A stretch of DNA of 64,000 nucleotides from Pseudomonas versuta (GCF_001294575.1 NZ_CP012676.1:3610001-3674000); one strand, 5' to 3'. Shown: positions 1 through 9,832, numbered from the stretch's first letter. The notes: a model not told the origin generated them from the letters alone. Program-made: numbers and translations.

Positions 1-1
1 C

Positions 2-655
2 GAAGGCCTGGACCCGCGTATCGCGCAGCTGATCCACACCAGCATCCAGGAGCTCGAAAAGCTGGGCGCCGTGATCAAGCACATCAGCCTGCCTAACATG
101 CAGCACGCGATTCCTGCGTACTACGTGATCGCACCCGCCGAGGCCTCCTCCAACCTGTCGCGTTTTGACGGCGTGCGCTTTGGCCATCGCTGCGAAGACC
201 CGAAAGACCTCACCGACCTGTACAAGCGCTCGCGCGCCGAGGGCTTTGGCCCCGAAGTACAGCGCCGGATCCTGGTAGGTGCCTACGCCCTGTCGGCTGG
301 CTACTACGACGCTTACTACCTGCAAGCGCAAAAAATCCGTCGCCTGATCAAAAACGACTTCATGACCGCATTCAATGAAGTCGACATCATCCTCGGCCCG
401 ACCACACCTAACCCGGCCTGGAAAATCGGCGCTAAAAACAGCGACCCGGTTTCTGCCTATCTGGAAGACGTGTACACCATCACCGCCAACCTCGCGGGCC
501 TGCCGGGCCTCTCGATGCCGGCCGGTTTTGTCGATGGCCTGCCGGTCGGCGTGCAGTTGCTTGCACCCTACTTCCAGGAAGGTCGCTTGCTCAACGTCGC
601 GCATCAGTACCAGTTGAACACTGACTGGCACCTGCGCTCACCTGCCGGCTTCTGA
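2..655 (+). CDS. gatA: Glutamyl-tRNA(Gln) amidotransferase subunit A, C-terminal part
   Basis: The 3' end of gatA; the reading frame is open at the left edge, so the start and the catalytic Ser-cisSer-Lys region lie outside. About 217 residues remain. They show the typical amidase C-terminal half: a substrate-pocket stretch around [12 protein letters not shown], then the [13 protein letters not shown] segment and a final hydrophobic helix. GatA releases ammonia from glutamine for the GatCAB complex, which converts misacylated Glu-tRNA(Gln) (and Asp-tRNA(Asn) where it occurs) to the correct amidated form. The stop lies 10 bases before gatB, as expected for a gatCAB operon. Identity is very secure from the sequence and the neighbour. 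Confidence 0.96.
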   Translation, partial: EGLDPRIAQLIHTSIQELEKLGAVIKHISLPNMQHAIPAYYVIAPAEASSNLSRFDGVRFGHRCEDPKDLTDLYKRSRAEGFGPEVQRRILVGAYALSAGYYDAYYLQAQKIRRLIKNDFMTAFNEVDIILGPTTPNPAWKIGAKNSDPVSAYLEDVYTITANLAGLPGLSMPAGFVDGLPVGVQLLAPYFQEGRLLNVAHQYQLNTDWHLRSPAGF

Positions 656-665
656 GGAAACACAC

Positions 666-2111
666 ATGCAATGGGAAGTTGTGATCGGGCTGGAAATTCA
701 CTCCCAGCTCGCCACCCAATCGAAGATTTTCTCCGGTAGTGCCACCACCTTTGGTGCAGAACCGAACACCCAGGCCAGCCTGGTTGACCTGGGCATGCCT
801 GGCGTATTGCCGGTGCTGAACCAGGAAGCCGTGCGCATGGCTGTTATGTTCGGCCTGGCCGTTGATGCTGAAATCGTTCAGCACAACGTGTTTGCCCGCA
901 AAAACTACTTCTACCCCGACCTGCCCAAGGGCTACCAGATCAGCCAGATGGAGTTGCCGATCGTCGGCAAGGGCCACCTGGACATCACTCTGGAAGACGG
1001 CACCGTCAAACGTGTCGGCATCACGCGTGCGCACCTGGAAGAAGATGCCGGCAAAAGCCTGCATGAAGACTTCAGCGGTTCCACCGGCATTGACTTGAAC
1101 CGTGCCGGTACGCCTCTGCTCGAGATCGTTTCCGAGCCGGACATGCGCAGTGCCAAAGAAGCAGTGGCCTACGTCAAGGCGATGCACGCGCTGGTGCGCT
1201 ACCTGGGCATCTGCGACGGCAACATGGCCGAAGGCTCGCTGCGTTGCGACTGCAACGTGTCGATTCGCCCGGTTGGCCAGGCTGAGTTCGGTACCCGCTG
1301 CGAGATCAAGAACGTCAACTCGTTCCGCTTTATTGAAAAAGCGATCAACAGCGAAGTACAGCGCCAGATCGAGCTGATCGAAGATGGCGGCAAGGTTATT
1401 CAGCAAACTCGCCTGTATGACCCGAACAAGGACGAAACCCGCGCCATGCGCAGCAAAGAGGAAGCCAACGACTACCGTTACTTCCCCGATCCGGACCTGC
1501 TGCCGGTGGTGATCGAAGATTCGTTTATCGAAGACGTTCGCGCCACCCTGCCTGAACTGCCACCGCAAAAGCGCGAGCGCTTCCAGTCGCAATTCGGCCT
1601 CTCGGCCTACGACGCCAGCGTCCTCGCTTCGAGCCGTGAACAGGCCGACTACTTCGAGAAAGTGGTCAGCATTGCTGGTGACGCCAAACTGGCGGCCAAC
1701 TGGGTCATGGTCGAGCTGGGCAGCCTGCTCAACAAGCAAAGCCTGGATATCGACCAGTCCCCGGTCAGCGCCGAGCAACTGGGTGGCATGCTGTTGCGCA
1801 TCACCGACAACACTATCTCCGGCAAAATCGCCAAGGTCGTGTTTGAAGCGATGGCCAATGGCGAAGGCAGCGCAGACGAAGTGATCGACAAGCGCGGCCT
1901 CAAGCAAGTGACCGACAGCGGCGCAATTGAAAAGGTGCTGGACGAAGTGCTGGCAGCCAATGCCGAGCAAGTCGAACAATACCGCGCAGCTGATGAAGCC
2001 AAACGCGCCAAGATGTTCGGCTTCTTCGTGGGCCAGGCAATGAAAGCCTCCAAAGGCAAAGCCAATCCGCAACAAGTCAACGAACTGCTGAAAAGCAAAC
2101 TCGAAGGCTAA
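666..2111 (+). CDS. gatB: Glutamyl-tRNA(Gln) amidotransferase subunit B
   Basis: Full-length GatB of 481 residues, starting [20 protein letters not shown], the classic N-terminus of the family. The first 290 residues form the kinase-like cradle that phosphorylates the misacylated tRNA-bound glutamate. It includes the [11 protein letters not shown] and [14 protein letters not shown] signatures and the metal-binding RCDCNVS segment. The last roughly 150 residues are the helical and YqeY-like tail domain that grips the tRNA. An AGGA-like ribosome site (TGAGGAAAC) precedes the ATG. The gene follows gatA by 10 bases and ends before a strong hairpin. A 494-codon open frame on the opposite strand is only a shadow of this GC-rich gene. 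Confidence 0.98.
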   Translation: MQWEVVIGLEIHSQLATQSKIFSGSATTFGAEPNTQASLVDLGMPGVLPVLNQEAVRMAVMFGLAVDAEIVQHNVFARKNYFYPDLPKGYQISQMELPIVGKGHLDITLEDGTVKRVGITRAHLEEDAGKSLHEDFSGSTGIDLNRAGTPLLEIVSEPDMRSAKEAVAYVKAMHALVRYLGICDGNMAEGSLRCDCNVSIRPVGQAEFGTRCEIKNVNSFRFIEKAINSEVQRQIELIEDGGKVIQQTRLYDPNKDETRAMRSKEEANDYRYFPDPDLLPVVIEDSFIEDVRATLPELPPQKRERFQSQFGLSAYDASVLASSREQADYFEKVVSIAGDAKLAANWVMVELGSLLNKQSLDIDQSPVSAEQLGGMLLRITDNTISGKIAKVVFEAMANGEGSADEVIDKRGLKQVTDSGAIEKVLDEVLAANAEQVEQYRAADEAKRAKMFGFFVGQAMKASKGKANPQQVNELLKSKLEG

Positions 2112-2118
2112 GCAAGAT

Positions 2119-2157
2119 GCCCGCGGGAGATCTGTTGAACATGGATCTCCCGCGGGC
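2119..2157 (+). terminator. Hairpin after gatB
   Basis: A perfect 14-bp inverted repeat (GCCCGCGGGAGATC and its complement) with an 11-base loop begins 8 bases after the gatB stop. No clear T-run follows, so it could be an mRNA-stabilising hairpin or a weak terminator separating gatAB from the lipoprotein gene. Confidence 0.55.
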
Positions 2158-2195
2158 GCGGGCTAACCACACACTGCAATAAAAGGATTCCCCCC

Positions 2196-2567
2196 ATGAA
2201 GCGGCTACTCGGCGCCTGCGCCCTGCTCAGCTTGCTCGCCGGCTGTGCCAGCCATGACGTAGACCCTCGGGGCTATGACAAAACCGGCATTGCCTCGTAT
2301 TACGGCGCTCGCCACCACGGTAAACGGACTGCCAGCGGCGAACCCTTCAACCAGCATGCCCTCACAGCCGCCCACCCCGGGCTGCCATTCGGCACTCGAG
2401 TGCTGGTCACCAACCTTCGCAACGACGAGTCTGTGGTAGTACGCATCAATGATCGCGGACCGCATACTCGAGGCCGGCTGATCGATCTTTCACGCGAAGC
2501 CGCCAAACAGTTGGATATGCTGGGCAGCGGTACAGCCAAGGTCCGGGTTCAGGGCCTGAGCGACTAA
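2196..2567 (+). CDS. Short RlpA-like lipoprotein (double-psi beta-barrel)
   Basis: A 123-residue protein with a lipoprotein signal peptide: a charged start, a hydrophobic run and the lipobox LLAGC, with Cys at residue 17. The remainder is a single double-psi beta-barrel of the RlpA family, with the markers [27 protein letters not shown] and RINDRGP...RLIDLS. RlpA proteins are outer-membrane lytic transglycosylases acting on peptidoglycan stripped of stem peptides. The usual C-terminal SPOR domain that targets RlpA to the septum is absent, so this is a minimal paralogue and not the septal RlpA itself. Its exact substrate is inference. An AAAGGA ribosome site precedes the ATG. Confidence 0.85.
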   Translation: MKRLLGACALLSLLAGCASHDVDPRGYDKTGIASYYGARHHGKRTASGEPFNQHALTAAHPGLPFGTRVLVTNLRNDESVVVRINDRGPHTRGRLIDLSREAAKQLDMLGSGTAKVRVQGLSD

Positions 2568-2574
2568 TCGAGGA

Positions 2575-3657
2575 GTGGTCAACATTTTAGGGTTGAACGC
2601 ATTATCACCATGGAGTCTGCTGCAACTGCTCTGCGGCCTGGTTTTACTGATTGCCGGCGCCGAATTGCTGGTGCGCTGCGCCATGCGTATCGCCGCCAAC
2701 CTGAAGATTCGCCCATTGCTCATCGGCTTGACCGTGGTTGCGCTGGGCAGCAGTGCACCGCAAATGACGGTCAGCCTGCAAGCCGCGTTCAATGGCACCC
2801 CGGACATTGCCGTCGGCAGCGTCATCGGCAGCAATATCTTCAACATTCTGGTCACTCTCGGGCTCTCGGCGCTGATTATTCCGCTGCGCGTGTCACGCCA
2901 ACTGGTGCGCCTGGATATTCCCCTGATGATCCTGGCCAGCGGCCTGGTGTTCGCCCTGGCACTGAACAAACAACTCGACCGCCTCGATGGCGTCATATTG
3001 TTGTGCGGCCTGCTGATCTATTTCGGCCTGCTGCTGCGCCAGTCACGCCACAGCGGCCATCATCACGCCAGCCACGAACTGCCCCCCACTTCAAGCCTGC
3101 ACAATGGCTTACTGATGCTTGCGGCCCTGGCGTTGCTGGGGCTGGCCGGACACTTGCTGCTGGGGGCTGCGGTCAATATCGCCACAGAGCTGGGATTATC
3201 CGAGCGCATCATCGGCCTGACCATCATCGCCGTCAGCACCTCACTGCCACAGCTGGCCACGTCACTGATCGCCGCCTTGCGGGGCCAGCGCGAAATAGCC
3301 GTCGGCAACGTGATTGGCAGTAACGTCTTCAACCTGCTCGGTGTGCTTGGCCTTACGGCCCTTGTGGCACCGCAGCCGCTGTCCGTCTCGCCCAATGCGC
3401 TGACGTTCGACCTGCCGGTAATGCTGGGTGTCGCAGCACTGTGCCTGCCGGTGTTCTATGCCGGGTACCGCGTGACCCGCGGCGAAGGTGTGTTGCTTCT
3501 GGGGCTGTATCTGGCCTACGGCCTGCACGTAGTGTCATTCACTACCGGCATGCCCCTGGCCGCAAAGCTCGAACATCTGATGCTGTTTTATATCTTGCCG
3601 GCGCTGCTGGTGTTTATTCTGTTCAGTACCCTGCGTGCATGGCGTCGGCAACACTGA
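2575..3657 (+). CDS. Calcium/sodium antiporter of the YrbG type
   Basis: Inner-membrane cation/Ca2+ exchanger of 360 residues with the two inverted alpha repeats of the CaCA superfamily. The first repeat is around GLTVVALGSSAPQ...GSVIGSNIFNI and the second around GLTIIAVSTSLPQLATS...GNVIGSNVFNL. About ten hydrophobic segments are visible. The usual acidic residue of the G(S/T)S.PE motif is Q in both repeats (SSAPQ, TSLPQ). That is unusual for ion-coordinating positions and may change ion specificity. The start is uncertain: a GTG at 2575 sits directly on AGGA, and an in-frame TTG at 2593 would be spaced about 17 bases from the same site. The gene begins 7 bases after the RlpA-like gene, so the two are probably co-transcribed. 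Confidence 0.85.
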   Translation: MVNILGLNALSPWSLLQLLCGLVLLIAGAELLVRCAMRIAANLKIRPLLIGLTVVALGSSAPQMTVSLQAAFNGTPDIAVGSVIGSNIFNILVTLGLSALIIPLRVSRQLVRLDIPLMILASGLVFALALNKQLDRLDGVILLCGLLIYFGLLLRQSRHSGHHHASHELPPTSSLHNGLLMLAALALLGLAGHLLLGAAVNIATELGLSERIIGLTIIAVSTSLPQLATSLIAALRGQREIAVGNVIGSNVFNLLGVLGLTALVAPQPLSVSPNALTFDLPVMLGVAALCLPVFYAGYRVTRGEGVLLLGLYLAYGLHVVSFTTGMPLAAKLEHLMLFYILPALLVFILFSTLRAWRRQH

Positions 3658-3679
3658 CGTTCCAGCCACCAGGGACTGG

Positions 3680-4621
3680 CTAAATCCAGCCGCCCCACTG
3701 CAACACAAAAATCCCGATATTGGTCGTGATCGCAGCCATCAGGGTGGTGATCACGATAATGGCTGCTGCCAGCTCATGGTTGCCGTTGGCAGCCCGGGCC
3801 ATGACATAGCTGGCCGCCGCTGTCGGGCTGGCAAAGTACAAAAACAGCGTACCCAGCTCCGGCCCGCGAAAGCCACAAAGCCAGGCGCCCAGGGTCGTCA
3901 GCAGTGGCAGGCTGACCATTTTCACCAGACTCGCGCTCATTGCCAGCTCGCCACTTTTGCGCAAGCTGGCCAACGACAGCGTGCCGCCGATGCAAATCAA
4001 TGCCAGCGGCAAAGTCATCGATGCCAAATATTCGCCCGAGGTTTGCAACCAGTGCGGCAGGCTGAGCTTGAACGCGGCAAACGGGGTCGCCACCAGCACA
4101 CTGATGATCAGCGGGTTCTTGAACACACTTTTGCAGATGCTCCACGGATCGGACTTGATCACCGGGCTGTACACCGCCAGCACGATCGTCGACAACGTGT
4201 TGTAGAGCAGAATCACCAGCGCCGCGAGCACTGCCCCCAGCGAAATGCCGTAATCGCCATACATGCTGGCCGCCAGGGCCAGACCGATGACCGCGTTGTT
4301 GCCGCGAAAAGCACCTTGAGTGTAAATACCGCGCTCAGCCGGCGGGCAGCGCCAGATCGACCAGCCCCAGGCCAGGGCAAAGCTGGCAAGAGTCGCCACG
4401 GTGAAATAACCGAGCACCTTGGGCTGCAAGGCGGCCCTGAGATCGGCATGCAAAATACCCAGAAACAACAACGCCGGCATGGTGACGTTGAACACCAGTG
4501 CCGACGCAGTGTGGATAAAGTTGTCATTGATCCAGCCCACGCGCTTGAGCACTACCCCCAGAAACAGCATGGCAAACACGGGAGCAGTGATCGTAAGCGT
4601 CTGAAGGAAGATAGCCAGCAT
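3680..4621 (-). CDS. AEC-family (auxin-efflux-carrier-like) transporter
   Basis: A membrane protein of 313 residues with about ten hydrophobic segments. It starts with a long helix followed by FAMLFLGVVLKRVGWI, the usual start of bacterial AEC (PIN-fold) permeases. Such proteins export or import small organic anions such as malate or malonate; the substrate here cannot be told from the sequence. It is convergent with the calcium antiporter, with only 22 bases between the stops. No obvious cognate metabolic gene lies beside it, and the next gene upstream on the same strand is a cupin. Confidence 0.85.
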   Translation of the reverse strand: MLAIFLQTLTITAPVFAMLFLGVVLKRVGWINDNFIHTASALVFNVTMPALLFLGILHADLRAALQPKVLGYFTVATLASFALAWGWSIWRCPPAERGIYTQGAFRGNNAVIGLALAASMYGDYGISLGAVLAALVILLYNTLSTIVLAVYSPVIKSDPWSICKSVFKNPLIISVLVATPFAAFKLSLPHWLQTSGEYLASMTLPLALICIGGTLSLASLRKSGELAMSASLVKMVSLPLLTTLGAWLCGFRGPELGTLFLYFASPTAAASYVMARAANGNHELAAAIIVITTLMAAITTNIGIFVLQWGGWI

Positions 4622-4689
4622 GTCGGGTCAGCCTAGTGGCGATCGAAGGGAAGATCGTATGCGCGATCAAACGCGAGAGTAAGCCAGCG

Positions 4690-5175
4690 TCAACCTGCAG
4701 TTTTATCGAACTGGGCACGCATCCAGCGCTGATACTCGGCCACCCCGGGCTCCCCTTCGCGAGGTGCCCACGGCGCCAGTTCGCCATCCCCCACCGGCCG
4801 ATAAGGCCCTGCCTTGCACTCGAACATCAGGCTGTCGGCTTCAAGCACCACCAGGCCATGAAAAACGCCAGGCGGCAAATCAACCCCAAGACTCTCGCCA
4901 GCAGCTTGCAACACACGCTTGTCGAGCACCCGGCCTTGCTCATCAAAGATCAGGACCCCAAGCGTACCCTTGAGTACCAACAGGGTTTCAACCTTGTCAC
5001 TACCCAGGTGCCGGTGCGGCGGAACATAGGTTGAGGGTTGCAACCCCACCACCATGCGATGGCAGGGCTCTTCCATCTGATGCAAGTTGTGATGCTGGCG
5101 ACCACGGGGGTTGCCGGCAGCTTTCTCTGCCAGGTCGTTGAAGAGCGATTGATCGAGAAAGCTGTGGCGGGTCAT
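4690..5175 (-). CDS. WbuC-type cupin-fold metalloprotein
   Basis: A 161-residue protein resembling the WbuC cupin family. The metal site is visible as H.H (PPHRHLGSDK) with downstream E and H residues (VETLLVLKGTLGVLIFDE and PPGVFHG). Two conserved blocks flank the barrel: an N-terminal NLH segment and a C-terminal FECKAGPY...DGELAPWAPREGE segment. WbuC proteins occur beside O-antigen and sugar genes in enteric bacteria, but in Pseudomonas they are usually isolated, and the reaction is not known. A good AAGGACG ribosome site lies before the ATG. The gene is 17 bases downstream of hpt on the same strand, so it may share its transcript. Confidence 0.85.
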   Translation of the reverse strand: MTRHSFLDQSLFNDLAEKAAGNPRGRQHHNLHQMEEPCHRMVVGLQPSTYVPPHRHLGSDKVETLLVLKGTLGVLIFDEQGRVLDKRVLQAAGESLGVDLPPGVFHGLVVLEADSLMFECKAGPYRPVGDGELAPWAPREGEPGVAEYQRWMRAQFDKTAG

Positions 5176-5192
5176 GGTTTCAACGTCCTTTA

Positions 5193-5750
5193 TTACATGC
5201 CTTTAACGGCATAAATCCCGGCGGCATTGCGCCAGTAACCTTTGTAATCCATACCGTAACCGAAGAGGTAGCGGTCAATGCACGGCAGACCAGCGTAGTT
5301 GGCTTTCAGGTCCGGACGCGCCTTGCGGTCGTGGTCCTTGTCGATCAGTACTGCAGTGTGCACCTGACGGGCGCCCGCATGTTTGCAGAAATCGACGATC
5401 GCACTCAGGGTATGACCTTCATCGAGGATGTCATCGATGATCAGCACATGACGGTCAATGAACGACACTTCAGGCTTGGCTTTCCAGAACAGATCGCCGC
5501 CAGTGGTCTCATTGCGATAGCGCGTCGCGTGCAGATAAGACGCTTCAAGCGGGAACTTCAGATGGGTGAGCAGCTTGCCCGCAAAAATCAGGCCGCCGTT
5601 CATCACACAAAATACCACTGGATTGGTCTCGGCCATTTCGGCCGTGATTTGCGCGCCAACGCGGGCAATGGCGGCCTCTACTTCAGCTTCGGTATACAGG
5701 CAGTCAGCCTCTCGCATGATTTGACGGATATGCTCGAGATCAGCAGACAT
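5193..5750 (-). CDS. hpt: Hypoxanthine-guanine phosphoribosyltransferase
   Basis: Purine-salvage enzyme of 185 residues converting hypoxanthine or guanine plus PRPP to IMP or GMP. The PRPP-binding loop is HVLIIDDILDEGHTL, with the acidic pair followed by the small-residue loop, and VMNGGLIFAGKLL is the pyrophosphate loop. The ATG at 5750 was chosen because it has a GGAG site ten bases upstream and gives the usual start (MSADLEHIRQIM); a longer open frame to 5789 is not needed. It is divergent from upp, so purine and pyrimidine salvage genes face each other across a 165-bp intergenic region. Confidence 0.95.
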   Translation of the reverse strand: MSADLEHIRQIMREADCLYTEAEVEAAIARVGAQITAEMAETNPVVFCVMNGGLIFAGKLLTHLKFPLEASYLHATRYRNETTGGDLFWKAKPEVSFIDRHVLIIDDILDEGHTLSAIVDFCKHAGARQVHTAVLIDKDHDRKARPDLKANYAGLPCIDRYLFGYGMDYKGYWRNAAGIYAVKGM

Positions 5751-5867
5751 GACGCTCTCCAGGGGGGGTTGTGCAAGAAAAGCGGGCAAAGGTACGCACC
5801 CGCATGGCTCAGATCAAGCATTTATGGACTAACGTGCAGTAATGTTCTGTAGGACATAGCCCCGGAT

Positions 5868-5879
5868 TAGATTAATCTA
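5868..5879. promoter_or_regulatory. 12-bp palindrome between hpt and upp
   Basis: TAGATTAATCTA is a perfect palindrome 37 bases before the upp start, in the divergent hpt/upp spacer. A T-run (CGCTTTTTTTGCC) follows at once. It could be an operator or part of the promoter; no regulator can be named. Confidence 0.3.
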
Positions 5880-5915
5880 GGCCGCTTTTTTTGCCTGCCC
5901 ACGGAGCCTTTCCCC

Positions 5916-6554
5916 ATGCCCATTCGCGAGATACGCCACCCGCTGATTCGTCACAAGCTCGGCCTTATGCGCCGCGCAGACATTAGCACGAAGAACTTCC
6001 GCGAGCTTGCTCAGGAAGTCGGCGCGTTGCTGACCTATGAAGCCACCAAAGACCTGACCCTCGAAACCTACGAGATTGAAGGCTGGTGCGGCACTGTTCA
6101 AGTTGAAAAAATCGCCGGCAAGAAAATTACCGTCGTGCCGATTCTGCGTGCCGGCATCGGCATGCTTGAAGGCGTACTCAGCCTGATCCCGGGCGCCAAA
6201 GTCAGCGCTGTCGGTGTCGCCCGCAACGAAGAAACCCTTCAGGCCCATACCTACCTGGAAAAACTGGTACCGGAAATCAACGAGCGTCTGGCGATGATTA
6301 TCGACCCGATGCTGGCCACCGGTTCGTCGATGGTTGCCACCATTGATCTGCTGAAGAAAGCCGGCTGCAAGGAAATTCGCGCCATGGTGCTGGTTGCCGC
6401 GCCAGAAGGCATTGCCGCCGTAGAAGCTGCACACCCGGATGTCATCATCTATACCGCTTCCATCGATGAGCGCCTGAACGAGCACGGCTACATCATTCCA
6501 GGCCTGGGCGACGCCGGCGACAAGATCTTCGGCACCAAGCAAAAGGACTCATAA
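5916..6554 (+). CDS. upp: Uracil phosphoribosyltransferase
   Basis: A 212-residue enzyme that makes UMP from uracil and PRPP. The start [19 protein letters not shown] is the family signature. The PRPP-binding loop is [16 protein letters not shown], and the uracil-binding C-terminus contains [24 protein letters not shown]. It has a GGAGCC site before the ATG. The stop is one base before the start of the permease gene, so uptake and conversion of uracil are translated from one transcript. Confidence 0.98.
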   Translation: MPIREIRHPLIRHKLGLMRRADISTKNFRELAQEVGALLTYEATKDLTLETYEIEGWCGTVQVEKIAGKKITVVPILRAGIGMLEGVLSLIPGAKVSAVGVARNEETLQAHTYLEKLVPEINERLAMIIDPMLATGSSMVATIDLLKKAGCKEIRAMVLVAAPEGIAAVEAAHPDVIIYTASIDERLNEHGYIIPGLGDAGDKIFGTKQKDS

Positions 6555-6555
6555 C

Positions 6556-7833
6556 ATGCAGGACGAGTTCAACGACCCGCTCTGGCGCCAGATCATCTCT
6601 GGCGCGCAGATGCTCTTCGTGGCCTTTGGCGCGTTGGTCCTGATGCCTTTGATTACCGGCCTGGACCCTAACGTTGCGCTGTTCACGGCGGGTCTCGGGA
6701 CTCTGTTGTTCCAGATCGTGACCCGGCGTCAGGTGCCGGTTTTTCTGGCTTCGAGTTTTGCGTTCATTACCCCGATCATTCTCGCCAAAGGCCAGTTCGG
6801 TCTTGCCGCGACCATGGGCGGCGTAATGGCAGCCGGTTTCGTGTACACCTTTCTCGGTTTCGCGGTAAAGCTCAAAGGCACCGGTTTTATTGACCGTCTG
6901 CTGCCGCCCGTAGTCATTGGCCCGGTCATTATCTCGATTGGTCTGGCGATGGCCCCAATTGCAGCGCACATGGCCATGGGCCGCGCTGAAGATGGCACAG
7001 AGTTGATCCACTACCAGACGGCCATGCTGATCTCGATGCCAGCCCTGCTGACTACCCTGATCGTAGCCGTGTTCGGCAAAGGCATTTTCCGCCTGGTACC
7101 GATCATTGCCGGGGTGCTGGTGGGTTTTGCCATGGCGTTTTACTTTGGCGTGGTCGACACGGCCAAGATTGCCGCAGCTCCATGGTTTGCCTTGCCACAC
7201 TTCACTGCCCCCGAGTTCAACTGGCAGGCGATTCTGTTTATCGTCCCCGTGGCCCTGGCCCCGGCCATTGAACACATCGGCGGCGTCATTGCCGTGGGCA
7301 GCGTGACCGGTCGCGACTACCTGAAAAACCCTGGCCTGCATCGCACCCTGTTCGGTGACGGCATTGCCACCACCGCTGCCGGCCTGCTTGGCGGTCCACC
7401 CAACACCACCTACGCCGAAGTGACTGGCGCAGTGATGCTGACCAAGAACTACAACCCGAAAATAATGACCTGGGCGGCGATCTTCGCCATCAGCCTGGCA
7501 TTTATCGGAAAGTTCGGCGCACTGCTGCAGAGCATTCCAGTACCGGTAATGGGCGGAATTCTGTGCCTGTTGTTCGGTTCAATTGCCGCGGTCGGGATGA
7601 ACACCCTGATTCGCCATCAGGTCGACCTGAGCGAAGCCCGCAACCTGGTGATTGTCTCGGTGACCCTGGTATTCGGGATCGGCGGTGTGCTGATCGGCAC
7701 CGGTATGGGCCCGGAAGACTTCGGTCTAAAAGGCATCGCTCTGTGTGCCATCGTCGCCATTGCGCTGAACTTGTTGTTGCCGGGCAATGACAGCTGGAAA
7801 CACAAAAAGAAAGGTGACGAGCCGACTCTCTGA
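6556..7833 (+). CDS. uraA: Uracil permease (NCS2 family)
   Basis: An inner-membrane nucleobase:cation symporter-2 protein of 425 residues with about 12-14 membrane segments. NCS2 features are visible. SSFAFITPI is the TM3 region. IEHIGGVIAVG carries the substrate-binding Glu of TM8. GDGIATTAAGLLGGPPNTTYAE carries the TM10 Glu, and NPKIMT follows. This motif set points to a uracil carrier and not a xanthine carrier. It is directly downstream of upp (one-base gap), which supports the substrate. The C-terminus is charged and cytoplasmic. Transcription probably stops at the large hairpin just after the gene. Confidence 0.95.
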   Translation: MQDEFNDPLWRQIISGAQMLFVAFGALVLMPLITGLDPNVALFTAGLGTLLFQIVTRRQVPVFLASSFAFITPIILAKGQFGLAATMGGVMAAGFVYTFLGFAVKLKGTGFIDRLLPPVVIGPVIISIGLAMAPIAAHMAMGRAEDGTELIHYQTAMLISMPALLTTLIVAVFGKGIFRLVPIIAGVLVGFAMAFYFGVVDTAKIAAAPWFALPHFTAPEFNWQAILFIVPVALAPAIEHIGGVIAVGSVTGRDYLKNPGLHRTLFGDGIATTAAGLLGGPPNTTYAEVTGAVMLTKNYNPKIMTWAAIFAISLAFIGKFGALLQSIPVPVMGGILCLLFGSIAAVGMNTLIRHQVDLSEARNLVIVSVTLVFGIGGVLIGTGMGPEDFGLKGIALCAIVAIALNLLLPGNDSWKHKKKGDEPTL

Positions 7834-7850
7834 ATCGACCCGCCACCCAG

Positions 7851-7886
7851 TCCTGCGGGAGCCTGGCAAGCCAGGCACCCGCAGGA
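7851..7886. terminator. Bidirectional hairpin between uraA and hemH
   Basis: TCCTGCGGG-A-GCCTGGC, loop AA, then GCCAGGC-A-CCCGCAGGA: a 16-bp stem with one A/A mismatch. It lies between the convergent stops of uraA (7833) and hemH (7891), where a two-way terminator is expected. Confidence 0.75.
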
Positions 7887-7890
7887 ATCT

Positions 7891-8916
7891 TTACAGCGCC
7901 AGTGGCGCCCGCTCACACAACGTGTTCAACGCTGCCGCCCACTCAGGGTTGTCATTGAGACACGGCACCAGCACCAACTCCTCGCCCCCCGCCGCAACAA
8001 ACTGCTCGCGACCGCGATCGCCGATTTCTTCCAGGGTTTCAATGCAATCGGCCACAAACGCCGGGCACATGACCAGAATCTTCTTCACCCCGTCTTTGGC
8101 CAGAGCATCCAGCCGCGCCTCGGTATAGGGTTCGATCCATTTGGCCCGGCCCAATCGGGACTGGAACGCCACCGACCACTTGCCCTCAGGCAACCCCATG
8201 CGTTCGGCAAACGCCTGGGCAGTACGCAAGCACTGCGCGCGGTAACAGGTAGCCAACACGGCTGCTGAAGCGTTCTGGCAGCAGTCGGCATTTTTAAAGC
8301 AGTGATTACCGGTCGGATCGAGCTTGTGCAGATGACGCTCGGGCAAACCGTGAAAGCTGAGCAACAAATGATCGTAATCCTGCTCCAGGTGCGGCCTGGC
8401 ACTTGCCACCAATGCGTCAAGGTATTCGGGTTGATCGTAAAACGGCTGCACGATGGAGATTTGAATGGCCAGCTTTGCGGCTTTAACCACGCGCTTGGCT
8501 TCTTCAATCACCGTGGTCACCGTGCTGTCGGCAAACTGGGGATACAACGGCGCCAGCGTGACCTTTTGAATCCCCTGCGCGGCCAGACGCTTGAGTACGG
8601 TTTCAATTGACGGTTCGCCATAGCGCATCGCCAGCTCAACCGGGCCCTTGCTCCACTCTTTGCTCATCGCCTGCTGCAAACGACGGCTGAGGACTACAAG
8701 CGGTGAGCCTTCATCCCACCAGATGGAGGCATAGGCATGCGCCGATTGCTCGGGGCGCTTGATCAGAATCAGCGACACGATCAGACGTCGCAATGGCCAC
8801 GGCACATCGATCACATACGGGTCCATCAGAAACTGGTTCAGGTAACTGCGTACATCCGCTACCGAAGTAGACGCGGGCGACCCCAGGTTAACCAGCAATA
8901 GTGCGTGCTCGGTCAT
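7891..8916 (-). CDS. hemH: Ferrochelatase
   Basis: The last enzyme of haem synthesis, inserting Fe2+ into protoporphyrin IX; 341 residues. The true start is the ATG at 8916 ([14 protein letters not shown]). The frame remains open for another 98 codons upstream, but that part only overlaps the next gene and reads as non-protein. Visible family features are [19 protein letters not shown], the catalytic-His segment [17 protein letters not shown] and [16 protein letters not shown]. There are two Cys-rich stretches ([21 protein letters not shown]), as is common in gammaproteobacterial ferrochelatases. It starts 14 bases after the stop of the epimerase-like gene and is probably in its operon. It lies next to the light-regulated genes, which makes sense because its substrate is a photosensitiser. 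Confidence 0.97.
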   Translation of the reverse strand: MTEHALLLVNLGSPASTSVADVRSYLNQFLMDPYVIDVPWPLRRLIVSLILIKRPEQSAHAYASIWWDEGSPLVVLSRRLQQAMSKEWSKGPVELAMRYGEPSIETVLKRLAAQGIQKVTLAPLYPQFADSTVTTVIEEAKRVVKAAKLAIQISIVQPFYDQPEYLDALVASARPHLEQDYDHLLLSFHGLPERHLHKLDPTGNHCFKNADCCQNASAAVLATCYRAQCLRTAQAFAERMGLPEGKWSVAFQSRLGRAKWIEPYTEARLDALAKDGVKKILVMCPAFVADCIETLEEIGDRGREQFVAAGGEELVLVPCLNDNPEWAAALNTLCERAPLAL

Positions 8917-8929
8917 GCAACATCCTATT

Positions 8930-9832
8930 TCAGAGGCGGGTGGACAGATCATCCAGAGCCGCACGCAAATCGGTGAACTGAAAAGTGAAACCGGCTGCCA
9001 GCAATTTGGCCGGCGCTGCCCGTTGGCCGCCCAGCAATAACTGTGACAGTTCGCCCAGGCCAACGCGCAAGACAAAGGCAGGGACAGGAATAAACGCCGG
9101 ACGGTGCAACACGCGGCCCAGGGTTTTGGCGAACTCGGCATTGCGTACCGGCTGCGGCGCGCAGGCATTATAGGGACCCGACGCGGCATTCTCATGTACA
9201 AGAAAATCAATCAGGGCAATTTGGTCCTTGATATGGACCCATGGCATCCATTGCCGACCATTACCTATCGGCCCGCCCAGCGCCAGCTTGAAAGGCAGCA
9301 CAAGGCGCGACAAAAAGCCGCCTTCGGCCGCCAGCACCAGCCCCGTACGCACCAGCACCACGCGAATGCCCAAGGCTTGTGCGCGTTGCGCGGTTTCCTC
9401 CCAGGCAATACACAAATGGCTGGCGAAATCTTCGCTGACCGGCGGCGACTCTTCGGTCAACTCGCGCTCCCCCCCATCGCCATACCAGCCCACTGCCGAA
9501 CCGGACACCAATACCGACGGTTTTTGCTCACGAGTGCCGAGCCAGGTCACCAGGGTTTCCGTCAGGGTAATCCGGCTGCTCCACAGCAACGCCTTACGCT
9601 TGCGTGTCCACGGCCGTTCGGCAATCGGCGCACCGGCCAGGTTGATCACTGCGTCAATCGGCTCCTGGCCAAGCTCTTCGAGCGTGGCGATCCCTCTTGC
9701 GCCGGCACCGCATAACTCACTCACCCGATCAGGGCGACGACTCCACACACTCAGGCGGTGACCTTGCGCCAGCCAGTGGTGGCAGAGCTGGCGTCCTATC
9801 AAACCTGTACCGCCGGTCAGCAAAATATGCAT
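8930..9832 (-). CDS. TIGR01777/YfcH-type NAD(P)-dependent epimerase-like protein
   Basis: A 300-residue extended short-chain dehydrogenase fold protein. The nucleotide-binding motif GGTGLIG is at residues 7-13, followed by [14 protein letters not shown], the hallmark of the YfcH group, and the active-site-like segment [10 protein letters not shown]. The C-terminus matches the DUF1731 tail ([17 protein letters not shown]...L..AL). Members resemble plant SULA and cell-division-linked proteins, but the reaction is unknown. A GAGG site precedes the ATG. It is divergent from the FAD oxidoreductase gene at 10039; the 206-bp spacer carries a probable LitR box that might serve both directions. Confidence 0.88.
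   Translation of the reverse strand: MHILLTGGTGLIGRQLCHHWLAQGHRLSVWSRRPDRVSELCGAGARGIATLEELGQEPIDAVINLAGAPIAERPWTRKRKALLWSSRITLTETLVTWLGTREQKPSVLVSGSAVGWYGDGGERELTEESPPVSEDFASHLCIAWEETAQRAQALGIRVVLVRTGLVLAAEGGFLSRLVLPFKLALGGPIGNGRQWMPWVHIKDQIALIDFLVHENAASGPYNACAPQPVRNAEFAKTLGRVLHRPAFIPVPAFVLRVGLGELSQLLLGGQRAAPAKLLAAGFTFQFTDLRAALDDLSTRL

Noticed and set aside
591..2075. 494-codon open frame opposite gatB
   Set aside because: It lies wholly antisense to gatB, is full of His/Phe/Gln-rich low-complexity stretches and has no family look; it is a by-product of GC-rich codon use.
3635..4636. 333-codon plus-strand frame opposite the AEC transporter
   Set aside because: Composition is Gln/His/Arg-rich and matches no family; the minus-strand membrane protein is convincing.
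8917..9210. 98-residue N-terminal extension of hemH
   Set aside because: The extra part is antisense-free but overlaps the YfcH-like gene in another frame; [14 protein letters not shown] is the normal ferrochelatase start.
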